Below, one piece after another: positions 55,601 to 64,000 of a DNA stretch of 64,000 nt. The stretch spans positions 57,329 through 121,328 of the forward strand of contig CANMKE010000014.1 in NCBI GenBank assembly GCA_947498325.1. The letters run 5' to 3'. This DNA comes from an uncultured Persicobacter sp. Lineage in GTDB: Bacteria; Bacteroidota; Bacteroidia; Cytophagales; Cyclobacteriaceae. How positions within the stretch are numbered: position 1 is the stretch's first letter; each line of letters opens with the position of its first letter. Both the position numbers and the translations under genes were made by a program. The notes beneath the pieces were generated by a model. That model was not told the origin of the DNA. It did not search any database and worked only from the letters and a program-made list of their open reading frames with translations.

Positions 55601-58523
55601 TTTCTCCCGACTCATTGGCGCTAAAAGTTAATGAAACTTCCGTTTCGCCTGCTGCACCTTCCTCAATATTTGCGCTTACCCATTCAGGGATTTGCGTTAA
55701 TGTCCAGTTTTTTTTTGCACTAATAACGACCTTCTGACTTTCCGTTTTACCTTCAAGATTAATGAGTGAAGGGGTCACTTTGAGAAAATCAATATCAGTA
55801 ACATTTAATACTTGTTCGGCATCGGCTGATGGAAAAGTAGATAGCCCTCGATCGTCAAAAGCGCGCGCGGTGATCAACGATTTTTCGCTAATCTTCGATT
55901 GCGACAATACCCAATCGAACTTAAACTTATTTTCCGCATCTTCACTGCTTCCTATCAGGTGCCAATCGTAGTAATAATCCACCCTGCGGGTATCAGCAGA
56001 AGCATTAACCATGAGCGAAACGGTATCTTTATAGCTTACCACATCGGATCCACCGATGATCAGGCTCACCGTTGGGCGGTCATTATGTGAACTGCCATTA
56101 GCACGCTGCCCATACTCCGCTTTTAAGATTCCTGTGGCATAAGCAAAGGAGGCGATCGTTTGCTGGGTAGTGAACTCTGATCCGGCGATAGATTCCCTGC
56201 TGGGGTAATTAGATTCACTTCGTGGGCGTTGTTTCCAGTCGGGGTACGAACCTTGCACAGCCCAAAAATGGTTCCCCGGCCCACTAACATTGAAATTAAA
56301 TGGTGAGCCATAATAGGTCACCAAGCCCTCCACAGGATCCCAACCATATACCATAGAGTTATGATCGTACATTGCCCAGGAATCCAAGTGATGAATACCT
56401 TTATTCTGCGGACGTTCACCTAACTGAGAAATATATATTTTATTCGCCTGATTACCGCCCAAAACATAATTGACATTATCCTCAACCGTCTTTAACCAAC
56501 GGTCATTGCCTACATCGGCATATTTGTGCATCATCGAAGGGACGAAAATCTTTGGCGTAGCAAACATCCCCAGCCCATAATTATCAGGACTAAAAGAACC
56601 GTATCTGAAACCGATTTTTTCGGTAAGATTGGCCACGTAATTTGCCTTGCTTTGCTGAAAAGATTTGGCATCAGAGACCAGCTTGGCGTCAAGCTCATAA
56701 TCCGCCGGTGCATTGGCAATCAAGGAGGTGGCAATAAAGCCATAAGGTAATGAAGAGGTCTCATTGGACCACCCTTTTTGAGTGTCCGCATACCAGCCCT
56801 CTTTAATCAAATCAAGGTATTTACTGTCTTTTGTAGCACGATACAGCTGGTAAGCAGCAATAGGCAATAAGCCCTCTTGCCCTTTTTGATCTCTATCCTC
56901 AGGATCAAATTCACCATGTGCCCTACTCCAGCCAAAGGCTTCCTCTGCTTCTGTCAGCCACATTTGATATTCCGGGTGATGACCTGTATTTGATTTCTGC
57001 CATTCAATATCCAAACAGTGGGCATACCAAGCAGCCATTGCCGAATAGCCCATCGTATATACATAGTTTTCACCCGTAATGGCCCAATCACGGGTATCCG
57101 TATAACTCGTTCCCAGACCAAGCCCTGGAGCACCACCCTCACGACCGATATAGCCTGGAACTCCTCCGGAGGTTTTCTGATCTTCAGGAAGCACCTCATT
57201 AAGGGTGAGCAGGGCCTCTTTTGCTCTTTTATAAAAATGCACCAGCCAAGCCGCTTCATCGAGAATATCCGGAATCCCGTTGGTCCCTTCGTCAATCCAT
57301 TCATCCTGCTCAGATACGCGGTATTTATTGCCAATTTCCCCATCATAAAACTGATCTGGGTACATCTCATAAAGCAGGAATAAATGTAAAGGAATTTTCA
57401 TATGCGAAACATAGCTATCCCAGTCGGATGCATCATGATACCAGCCCCAAATGCCCTTCACTTGATAATCTTTAGAAAAAGCGCCCGATTTCATGAGGTC
57501 CTCAATGTGATTATCTTTGTCACCATGCTGATCATGGTGGCCCATCATGACATAATTCGGATCGTAATAATGGGGTACATCATCCGGGTGATGCCCCCGC
57601 TTGTAAATGGTTCCATCAGACAACAGCTTTTCAACGCCCGCACGCTGCATGAACAAGCCACGCATGGCGGTATAAAAGGGCTGATTCACCACCTCGCGGC
57701 TAATTTCAAAAGGAAAAGAGCAACCAATTCCAGGTACCGACAAGACGTACTCTCCGGTTACCCCAAAGGCAGAAAAATCACATTCAACAATATCTGCATA
57801 ACTATGATTGGCATGCGTTCCCCAGGTGCCATTATTTTTTGTCGTTGTTTCATTAAAAGCCAATCGGAAAGCCATTTGCCCTTCGTAAACAATCTCTTTG
57901 GTTACATAATTAACAATATGAAATTGCTCGCCATCCAGGTGCTTTAAGGGTACATGCCCCATATCTCCCAACCACTGCGACAGGTAACCAATTTTTCGGG
58001 CGTTGTTGCCATAACCTACCTGATTAACATGAACGGCCTCGGAACGGGTTGTTTTTGCATCAAACGTAAATGTATACGTTTGCATATTCTCCACCAAACC
58101 ACCCAGATCCACGGTGTAGGTTTGTCCTTCAACAAGTTGCTGGGGGAGTTTTAAAAATAAACTATGTTCAAAGATAAACTCGTCCTGTCCGAAATTAGGC
58201 AAAGTATAGTCTGCGGCCATCGACTTACGACCTATTTCTATGGGCGACACTTTTCCCCAAGCGTCATCATTACTGGTAATGGAATAAGTGGATAAATTAA
58301 CTGCAAGTTCAAGATCTACCGGTTGGTGATAAATGCCCCATAAATCACGGGTATATTTATCCTCCCCAAAACCCGTATAATCAACATGCCCATCTTTTAA
58401 CTCAAGCATAATGATGTTGGGTGCAACGGCAGAAACCCTCAATAAATCAGCAGCATATCCCTTGCTCACCGAGAGCAGGGAAACAAATACTAAAATTAAA
58501 AATCGTGTAAATCTAAGGCTCAT
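52665..58523 (-). CDS. Giant multidomain glycoside hydrolase family 9 protein with T9SS sorting domain
   Basis: Secreted enzyme of 1952 residues, paralogous to the 1506-residue GH9 over its first ~900 residues. Order: signal peptide (1-24), N-terminal beta domain, Ig-like domain (about 163-275, VHVNQVGYGNNARKIGYLSQ), GH9 barrel (about 280-810) with HDASDWD (363-369), HHLDSWAMYDHNS (711-723) and donor candidate Glu783 in AGSEFTT. An Ig-like domain follows (about 820-910), then two BACON domains (about 925-1100), discoidin-like modules (about 1105-1300 and 1345-1505), about five InlB-like repeats (about 1510-1865) and a T9SS type A domain (about 1870-1952, VYPNPAKNGRTNVAC). It starts 541 bases from the divergent sensor gene. 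Probable surface endo-glucanase-like enzyme. Confidence 0.85.
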   Translation of the reverse strand: MSLRFTRFLILVFVSLLSVSKGYAADLLRVSAVAPNIIMLELKDGHVDYTGFGEDKYTRDLWGIYHQPVDLELAVNLSTYSITSNDDAWGKVSPIEIGRKSMAADYTLPNFGQDEFIFEHSLFLKLPQQLVEGQTYTVDLGGLVENMQTYTFTFDAKTTRSEAVHVNQVGYGNNARKIGYLSQWLGDMGHVPLKHLDGEQFHIVNYVTKEIVYEGQMAFRLAFNETTTKNNGTWGTHANHSYADIVECDFSAFGVTGEYVLSVPGIGCSFPFEISREVVNQPFYTAMRGLFMQRAGVEKLLSDGTIYKRGHHPDDVPHYYDPNYVMMGHHDQHGDKDNHIEDLMKSGAFSKDYQVKGIWGWYHDASDWDSYVSHMKIPLHLFLLYEMYPDQFYDGEIGNKYRVSEQDEWIDEGTNGIPDILDEAAWLVHFYKRAKEALLTLNEVLPEDQKTSGGVPGYIGREGGAPGLGLGTSYTDTRDWAITGENYVYTMGYSAMAAWYAHCLDIEWQKSNTGHHPEYQMWLTEAEEAFGWSRAHGEFDPEDRDQKGQEGLLPIAAYQLYRATKDSKYLDLIKEGWYADTQKGWSNETSSLPYGFIATSLIANAPADYELDAKLVSDAKSFQQSKANYVANLTEKIGFRYGSFSPDNYGLGMFATPKIFVPSMMHKYADVGNDRWLKTVEDNVNYVLGGNQANKIYISQLGERPQNKGIHHLDSWAMYDHNSMVYGWDPVEGLVTYYGSPFNFNVSGPGNHFWAVQGSYPDWKQRPRSESNYPSRESIAGSEFTTQQTIASFAYATGILKAEYGQRANGSSHNDRPTVSLIIGGSDVVSYKDTVSLMVNASADTRRVDYYYDWHLIGSSEDAENKFKFDWVLSQSKISEKSLITARAFDDRGLSTFPSADAEQVLNVTDIDFLKVTPSLINLEGKTESQKVVISAKKNWTLTQIPEWVSANIEEGAAGETEVSLTFSANESGESRTAEIIFSGSDTTTTLTVDQAVFTERLSVDLEQELSFEDQWQLLAVNANIPWEAEVDQNWIRFKVENGDQMDYLSEISGTGDAEIEFKVDENLDAERRTANITFTSAIGEQVFEIDQMFNGEGQEGKYRFIRLSFNKAQTDRVYLADLAYEAEGALYPQNFTDFDQSRITSSRDPDDNGGFLKSLFDGQGLDEGMNSSVFDTGDFTHIFLEEGEEFWVTVDMGNTTRIRPEKVWFFSGSNAGKAPERFTLEGSNDQNTWDVIMERADYPMIAGNSIYRFDASLSETAAENIWMYASAPANGDVLPDGYTEVQKDGEITYQVVPHDGYRTAALRLDDEIISAAPTYTFENIQEAHHLEGIFAKDEIAEDDGDFRYFRITILEEHADRLVFPELEYMVNDISYPNPKLENTGTDKARTQSNYNDYAAWEIYNGLTDKDIHLEIERLGVYWNIIDMQEKIYPTSIKFHASERVAGKGIKHFKIEGSNDQIFWFDIFEKDDVEMWELGGVYEYNTTSNKVTINASVINNEGGTISPEGEVSIQKGSAKTFTFTPAEGYEVHEIFVDGAVQPAAESFQLINVEEETDIAVSFRQIPTFELVPALVGDGQISPNTVQNVGRGGEMTFLFEAAENARLKSVEVDGQHVGTDPFYTFTNIQTDHEIKAIFEPLPEYTIQTTIDEHGSLIPNDGDLKVREGEALIIHFEADSAYRVKEVLVDGVSYKADARYTFVDVQQDHTFEVKTEAIPIHVITATSDANSWVLPAGATEHLEGTTSKYTFGTNPGEGFRIKEVFVDDVLLDDHSSGQYEFANIQQAHSIAVNSEPIPVYTLTASAGENGSITDIGETQIYEGQNKTYQFFADAGFEVDKVYIDDKVIGEGISQYVFKKVMGSHKIHATFKGGLQPPLDIDTQKAIRVYPNPAKNGRTNVACIRPMRLAIYNTQGQLVQQLPEATTFENIHLPAGVYIFKLIGGNEIKMINVIY

Positions 58524-59064
58524 AAAAGTAGTCTTAATCGAAAAAATAACAACACTTCAATTTATACAATAGGCATCCGAGGGTGGGCGTATAATTTCCG
58601 ATTGAGGTTCATTATTTTTTATAAAGCCAAAAAACTTAACAAATCCCCAAAAAATCTGCATGAGCAAAAGCAATTGCCACAAACCGCTTATCTCCCTTTG
58701 GAAATTTGAGCTTTGCTGTCCGATAGATCTGCCTTTTGCCTATCCCTATTTTTCAAAGACGGTCTTACATAAACGGCAACAACGGACAAAAAAAAGGAGT
58801 GTCTCTCAAAATTTCAGCCTCAACCTGCCGGGGCTACAGCCTTTACAGCAAGCTGCCAATAGGCCCTTTTGATGATTTCAACATCATCTATTTTCCAAAA
58901 TCGGTTAGTTAATTTCTCCGGCACAGCTCTATAAATTATCCTTAATTTAGTGAATACAATTATATAGTTTTACTTTTTAATTCCCCTATTTATTTGTTAT
59001 TTGATATAGAGTATGACTTTTTAATTATTTTTTTTAGGTGCCTGGACTGATAAAACCGACCCAT
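58524..59064. other. Divergent regulatory gap between giant GH9 and the hybrid sensor
   Basis: About 540 bases, AT-rich near both starts. It should hold the promoters of both divergent genes. A 70-residue plus-strand frame (58660-58872) is Cys/Lys-rich without recognisable features and is not called. No intact terminator or repeat was seen. Confidence 0.4.
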
Positions 59065-62000
59065 ATGCGACACCATTTACACCGGTTATTTTTACTGACC
59101 GCTCTTCTTTTATTTTCATCGGAAATCTTTGCTCAGCTTTTTGTTCCGAAAAAAGCAGCCATCAACAATGTACTTTCAAATGCCGGCATTACTTGCCTGA
59201 CCCAAGACCAAGGCGGCCGAATATGGATCGGCACCAATAATGGGCTTAATTGTTACGATGGCTTCAAGGTTGATATCTATAAAAAACAACTTGACCAAAA
59301 GCAATCTATCTTGTCCAATTCAATCAGTAAGCTATTTGTAGATTCATATGGCCACATCTGGATAGGCTTTAAGGAACAAGGCGTTTCCCGGTTTACGAAT
59401 GGCCACGCCCTTTTCAAAAACTTCAATGACACCGAATCGCCAACAGTAAGTATCGGCAATACCATTGTGCAATGCTTCTTTGAGGACAGTAAACGCCAAC
59501 TTTGGATTGGCACCAATAAGGGCCTTTTTTATTACAACAGCGCAAAGGATCAGCTAACGTTTGTAGCCCTTTCAAAACATCAGCAACATATTCCCGTGAT
59601 GACAATCGCCGAGGATGAATACCAACAGCTGTGGGTCGGATCGGCCAGTAAAACACACCGGAGTGGCTACGGACTATTCCGCATGAATATCACTGATAAA
59701 AATGCCCGCGCATTATCATTAGCCGGATTATCGAGACCGTTAGGCAAACACAGTAATCAAATCACCAAAATCATAAAAGGGGCCAACAACGATCTATGGA
59801 TCGGTACTTTCCGTGGAGGAACGATCCACCTGAAAGACCCTAAAAAATCCAATATCAACCATTCTTGTGCTGAGTTGTTTTTTAATACAAAAAACAAAGA
59901 TGAAATTGTTTACACCATGATGCTCAGCAAGCGCGGAGCGGTATGGGTAGGCACCAACCAGGGGCTTGTAAAATATACGTCACAAGATCAGCAGCAATAT
60001 TCCGCACAGGTAATATATAACGACCCTGTGAATAAAGACCCCTTTGGAAATATCGATATCCACTTTTTAGGAGAGGATCATCAGGGAAATATCTGGGCGG
60101 CTTCGCCTAACGGCAGCACGAACTTGCTGAAAATTGAGCCGGAACATTCCCCGAAAACACCTGCACTTTCTACCATTGCCCTTCAGGACAACAGTATTTC
60201 TTGCCTATTTATCGACAAAACAAATATTTTATGGTTGGGCCACCCTATTTCAGGGCTGAGCAAACTTGATCTGCAACACAAAAAATTCCACGTTTATCAA
60301 AGCCAAGCCTACCCCTCGAACCAAATTGCAGGCAATAAAATCTATGGGCTCGAAGAAACCGCGCACCACAATATCTGGATTGGAACGAGTCGAGGCCTTT
60401 CAAGCTTTAACCCGATAACGGGGAAGTTTCAAAATTTTATCAATGAGCATGAAAATCAACAGTTAAATCAAAATTCTATTTTCTGCCTCAAAAGAAATAC
60501 GGATGATAACGACCATCTATGGATTGGATATTTCCGCGCTCAAATTTCTGACTTTAATATCAGCAATTACAAAAATAGGCCCATCAATTACGAGAACACG
60601 AATAAAGAATTTGATGGGTGGAGTGTTACCACCTTGGCGGATATTGGACAGGAGGAATTGTGGATAGGAACCATTGGTAGCGGGCTTTGGCATAAGAAAA
60701 ATAATAAATTTAGAAATATAAAGTTCAAAAATCATGATGGTATAAAATCCTCAGAATATAACATCATGTCGCTATATTTAGATGATAGCCTCCTATGGTT
60801 GGGAACACAAAGATCAGGGATAAGGATTTTAAACCTGAACGATCAAAGCGATCGACATTTTGCACAACGAGATTCCGCAGGGCTTTCTGATAATTTCATC
60901 AAGTATATATTTAAAGCATCTGATGGTATTTATTGGATTGGCACCCACCATGGTGGCTTGAACCGTTTTGATTATCAGCGACGTGAGTGGAAAACCTACT
61001 CGGTAAAAGATGGGATTTGCGATAATACAATCAATGGCATTTTAGAGGATGATGATAAAAACTTATGGCTAAGTACCAATAATGGTATTTCAAAATTTGA
61101 CCCAATCTCGGAGACTTTTATCAATTACGGTATTGGCGATGGTTTGCCCTCACGCGAGTTTAACCCTTGCGCTTGCTTAAAAGCCTCGGACGGACGGATG
61201 TACTTTGGAAGCATGGCGGGTTTGGTGGCCTTTTATCCTCAGGAAATCAAGGGCAACCCCTACGCAGCAAGCCCCTTCCTTACCGGTATTGAAATCAACA
61301 ACAAACGAGTATTTGCTGGCGACACGGTAAATGGGGATGTTATTTTCAACCAAAATTTAGATAAAATTAAAACTATCCCTCTGAACCATAATAATAACAG
61401 CATAAAGATTGAATTCTCCGCAGCCCATTATTCCTTTAGTAAAAATTTAAAGTTTGCCTATAAACTTGAAAATTTTGACCACGAATGGGTTACTCCCAAT
61501 GAAAATAATCATGCAGTTTATACAAACTTAGATCAAGGCACATACCAATTCCGACTAAAGTCAGCCAATCCAGATTCAATATGGTCGGATCAAGAGCTGA
61601 CTTTCTCACTTGTTGTTACTCCCCCATGGTATAAGTCACTTATTTTTAAGATATTAACTTTCATTGCACTTATATTATTTGGTGTCATTTTTATACGCAT
61701 ACGAACATCTCAACTATACCAGGCGAAAATAAAATTGAAAAAGCTGGTGGAGGAGCGTACCCAAGAATTGCATCGCACTAATCAGGAGCTGATTGAAAAA
61801 CATGAAGAAATTAGCCTCAAGAATGAGCAGATCAATATTCAAACGGAACAGCGTACCCAGTTTTTCATGAATATTTCCCATGAATTCCGCACGCCGATTA
61901 CCCTGCTTTTAGGTCCCATTGAAAAAATCCGAAGTAACAACGAACTCCTGAGGCTCTTCCCTCATTTGGACAATTACCTACGGATGATGCATAAGAATGC

Positions 62001-63510
62001 CCTCAGGCTTCTTAACCTTGTAGATGAATTATTGGAAGTACGAAAACTGGAATTAGGAAAGAAGGTGCTGACCATTTCTTATGATGAGATAAATTCATTT
62101 GTAAAAAAGGTTGCCATCATGTTTGAAGATGCTATTCAGTCTAAACAAATAGCGTTATCGGTTACCACAGAAAACGAGCAGTTCACCTATTTTGATAGTG
62201 AGGCAGTTGACAGAATATTGGTAAACCTGATTTCCAATGCCTTAAAGTATACCGATGAACACGGGAAAATTGAGGTGAGCTGTGAAGTCGTTGACCAATC
62301 CTTTATACGGGAAAATTATAAATCAGCAGAAAATTACGTTACCGAACAATATGTACAGATCGCTGTCAGTGATAACGGTTGTGGGATCAGTCCTGAAAAA
62401 TTAGATCATATTTTTGAAATATTTTATCAGCACACCCAAAGCAAAAAAGTTTACAGCTCGGGCCTTGGTTTGGCTTTGGTCAAAAACCTGATCAATGTAC
62501 ACCAAGGGTATATTGATGTACTCAGTTCACCACAGGGCAGTACCTTCCGTTTTGCGATTCCTTTAGTTCAGCAGGAGCCGGAAAAAGTTTATCCACATTT
62601 CAATATGGGCGCTGAAGCAACACCCAGCTATAGTAGCATTAATAAAGTGCAGGAAGTCATTGATGATTCTGACAAAAAGCGACTGACCACCCCTGCGCAA
62701 ACCGCACTTATTCAGTCGGTAACCGATACCCGAAAAACTTTGTTGATGATCGACGACAACGACGACATCTTGGAATATTTAAAAGGGGAATTATATACCG
62801 ATTATCAAATTATCACGGCAGAAAATGGTGCCGTTGGTTTTGAAAAATGCTTATCTAATGTTCCTGATATTGTCCTTTGCGATATTATGATGCCTATATG
62901 TGACGGTTATCAATTTTGTGAAAAAATGAAAGACGACAGCCGCACCCAACACATTCCGGTAATCCTGCTAACCGCCAAGCAGGCCCCAGAAAGTCAGATT
63001 CATGGCTTAGATAGCGGGGCAAGTGCTTATCTTAAAAAGCCTATAAATATTTCTTTGCTTAAAAGTCAACTCAATAATTTATTAATGTTTGACCAGGGGA
63101 GTAATAACACCATTAAGCAAATTGTTGCTATCGCGGATCACCAGAATATTGCACTCAGTGGCAGCGACAAAAGTTTTATTCAGAATGCCGTTTCGGTTGT
63201 AGAAAACCATATCAGCGACCCGAATTTCAAAAATCAGACCTTATGCGATGAATTATTGATGGGTAAAACTCAACTGTACAGGAAGATTAAAGATACTTTG
63301 AACATGACCGTCAGTGAATTTGTGAAAGAAGTAAAATTACAGAAAGCGGTCAACCTGATTATGGAAACCGATGAAAATGTTTCCTCAATAAGCTATATGG
63401 TAGGATATAATATTCCAGGGAATTTTACACGGGATTTCAAAAAGAAGTTCGGTGTTACCCCCACGAATTATAAAAAGAAAATAGACGAAGAAGCGCCTGT
63501 TTTCCAATGA
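59065..63510 (+). CDS. Hybrid two-component system sensor-regulator (HTCS)
   Basis: Membrane sensor and transcription factor in one chain of 1481 residues. The ATG at 59065 is preferred over an upstream GTG (59038), since it starts the signal peptide (to FAQ). Fourteen Reg_prop/two-component propeller repeats (WIGTxxGL type) form two periplasmic propellers (about 25-780). A Y_Y_Y domain (about 785-855), a transmembrane helix (about 862-882), HisKA with His939 in NISHEFRTP, HATPase (GLGLALVKNL near 1132), a receiver with Asp1273 (LCDIMMP) and an AraC-type HTH (about 1380-1475) follow. HTCS proteins sense an oligosaccharide from the target polysaccharide and induce the linked locus. It is divergent from the GH9 gene and probably controls the entire polysaccharide region. 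Confidence 0.95.
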   Translation: MRHHLHRLFLLTALLLFSSEIFAQLFVPKKAAINNVLSNAGITCLTQDQGGRIWIGTNNGLNCYDGFKVDIYKKQLDQKQSILSNSISKLFVDSYGHIWIGFKEQGVSRFTNGHALFKNFNDTESPTVSIGNTIVQCFFEDSKRQLWIGTNKGLFYYNSAKDQLTFVALSKHQQHIPVMTIAEDEYQQLWVGSASKTHRSGYGLFRMNITDKNARALSLAGLSRPLGKHSNQITKIIKGANNDLWIGTFRGGTIHLKDPKKSNINHSCAELFFNTKNKDEIVYTMMLSKRGAVWVGTNQGLVKYTSQDQQQYSAQVIYNDPVNKDPFGNIDIHFLGEDHQGNIWAASPNGSTNLLKIEPEHSPKTPALSTIALQDNSISCLFIDKTNILWLGHPISGLSKLDLQHKKFHVYQSQAYPSNQIAGNKIYGLEETAHHNIWIGTSRGLSSFNPITGKFQNFINEHENQQLNQNSIFCLKRNTDDNDHLWIGYFRAQISDFNISNYKNRPINYENTNKEFDGWSVTTLADIGQEELWIGTIGSGLWHKKNNKFRNIKFKNHDGIKSSEYNIMSLYLDDSLLWLGTQRSGIRILNLNDQSDRHFAQRDSAGLSDNFIKYIFKASDGIYWIGTHHGGLNRFDYQRREWKTYSVKDGICDNTINGILEDDDKNLWLSTNNGISKFDPISETFINYGIGDGLPSREFNPCACLKASDGRMYFGSMAGLVAFYPQEIKGNPYAASPFLTGIEINNKRVFAGDTVNGDVIFNQNLDKIKTIPLNHNNNSIKIEFSAAHYSFSKNLKFAYKLENFDHEWVTPNENNHAVYTNLDQGTYQFRLKSANPDSIWSDQELTFSLVVTPPWYKSLIFKILTFIALILFGVIFIRIRTSQLYQAKIKLKKLVEERTQELHRTNQELIEKHEEISLKNEQINIQTEQRTQFFMNISHEFRTPITLLLGPIEKIRSNNELLRLFPHLDNYLRMMHKNALRLLNLVDELLEVRKLELGKKVLTISYDEINSFVKKVAIMFEDAIQSKQIALSVTTENEQFTYFDSEAVDRILVNLISNALKYTDEHGKIEVSCEVVDQSFIRENYKSAENYVTEQYVQIAVSDNGCGISPEKLDHIFEIFYQHTQSKKVYSSGLGLALVKNLINVHQGYIDVLSSPQGSTFRFAIPLVQQEPEKVYPHFNMGAEATPSYSSINKVQEVIDDSDKKRLTTPAQTALIQSVTDTRKTLLMIDDNDDILEYLKGELYTDYQIITAENGAVGFEKCLSNVPDIVLCDIMMPICDGYQFCEKMKDDSRTQHIPVILLTAKQAPESQIHGLDSGASAYLKKPINISLLKSQLNNLLMFDQGSNNTIKQIVAIADHQNIALSGSDKSFIQNAVSVVENHISDPNFKNQTLCDELLMGKTQLYRKIKDTLNMTVSEFVKEVKLQKAVNLIMETDENVSSISYMVGYNIPGNFTRDFKKKFGVTPTNYKKKIDEEAPVFQ

Positions 63511-63519
63511 TTTAAATAA

Positions 63520-63586
63520 CCATATTTTCGTTTATTGATCTCTTTTATTGCGGAAATAAAGTTTAAGATTCATAACGAAAATATGG
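63520..63586. repeat. Perfect 13-bp inverted repeat after the sensor gene
   Basis: CCATATTTTCGTT (63520-63532) and its exact complement (63574-63586) are separated by 41 bases and begin 10 bases after the HTCS stop. They could form a long stem in the 3' end of the mRNA. There is no T-run, so terminator function is uncertain. Confidence 0.5.
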
Positions 63587-63739
63587 CCATTGAAGAATTA
63601 TCCATGATGATTATTCACACCGCTGTTTTTAATTGGGGTGATGGCGTATCTTCGATAGGCCACCTCAAAAGTTGGCTAAAAAAATATATCTCCATTAATG
63701 TTCCCCAATCAATAATTTAAGTGCAGAATTACATCATCA

Positions 63740-64000
63740 TTAACTGTTATTCAGCTGCTTCAGCTTCATAGCACCATGTAGCCAACCTGCCGAATGAGGG
63801 ATCCATTCTTCGTCGGTAAATGACTGCGGACGGTCGTTTTCTTTGGTTGCCATTACATCCAAAACAAAAGGTGCACCCACTGAAAAACCACTCGTAATCA
63901 CCCCTCTCGACTGGAACCACGTACCGAAAGTACGGTTACCAATGCCGCATATCATCCCTACTGGAATAGCAGTATTTCTTGGTTGATCGGCGCTGCAAAC
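63740..64000 (-). CDS. C-terminal part of an unidentified protein, cut by the window edge
   Basis: The frame is open to the right edge (codons continue past 64000) and ends at a stop at 63740-63742, giving at least 86 residues. The visible part contains AIPVGMICGIGNRTFGTWFQ and ends with TDEEWIPHSAGWLHGAMKL. The VGMI...W spacing recalls the VGLI-x3-GGT-x4-W segment of sialate O-acetylesterase-like SGNH enzymes, but the GGT itself is missing. The family is not identified. It converges on the HTCS gene and may be a further enzyme of the polysaccharide region. Confidence 0.55.
   Translation of the reverse strand, partial: VCSADQPRNTAIPVGMICGIGNRTFGTWFQSRGVITSGFSVGAPFVLDVMATKENDRPQSFTDEEWIPHSAGWLHGAMKLKQLNNS

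Noticed and set aside
58660..58872. 70-residue plus-strand frame in the divergent gap
   Set aside because: No motif and odd composition. It lies in the region needed for two divergent promoters.
63535..63720. 61-residue plus-strand frame after the sensor gene
   Set aside because: TTG start, overlaps a perfect inverted repeat, no recognised features.

Overview
The window looks like a chromosome segment of a marine-type Bacteroidota, probably from the Cytophagales/Flammeovirgaceae side (inference). The signs are a SusC/SusD pair, a hybrid two-component sensor with an AraC output domain, DUF5689 and HmuY-family lipoproteins, three very large proteins ending in type IX secretion (T9SS) sorting domains, and several sulfatases. 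I saw no rRNA, tRNA, CRISPR array or intact transposase.

Left part (1-8.5 kb): a small unknown gene, a bidirectional terminator and a cytochrome P450 lie on the minus strand. Facing them is a compact five-gene plus-strand operon: GntR-type regulator, cupin phosphoglucose isomerase, ROK sugar kinase, a long mannose-6-phosphate-isomerase-like protein and a second cupin isomerase. This reads as a sugar-phosphorylation and isomerisation pathway without its own transporter. An MscS channel gene converges on it.

9-18.6 kb: a nucleic-acid-scavenging locus. One minus-strand unit encodes a TonB-dependent receptor, two DUF5689 surface lipoproteins and an endonuclease I lipoprotein. A secreted endonuclease/exonuclease/phosphatase-family enzyme is divergent from it.

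18.8-24.5 kb: a plus-strand haem/metal operon encodes a DUF6686 protein, a lipoprotein CbiK/CbiX-type chelatase, a 1223-residue protein and an HmuY-type lipoprotein. The 1223-residue protein joins an FMN-binding, polyferredoxin-type inner-membrane module to a complete TonB-dependent receptor. An apparent internal signal peptide lies at the junction. This is the most unusual object in the window.

24.6-63.5 kb: a polysaccharide utilisation region. The minus-strand core encodes a surface glycan-binding candidate, SusC, SusD, GH97, a sulfatase, a CE7-type esterase, a decayed sulfatase, GH43, GH2 and a second sulfatase. Upstream lie a GH3 enzyme, two giant multidomain GH9 proteins and a 1015-residue non-catalytic repeat protein. 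A divergent hybrid two-component regulator closes the locus. The enzyme set suggests an acetylated, sulfated beta-linked polysaccharide, but the substrate cannot be read from sequence. Two short inverted-repeat-bounded elements bracket the first GH9 gene. The right edge holds the C-terminal part of an unidentified gene.

Coordinates and motifs were read by eye from the sequence. Family names come from recognised motifs and architecture, not from database searches.
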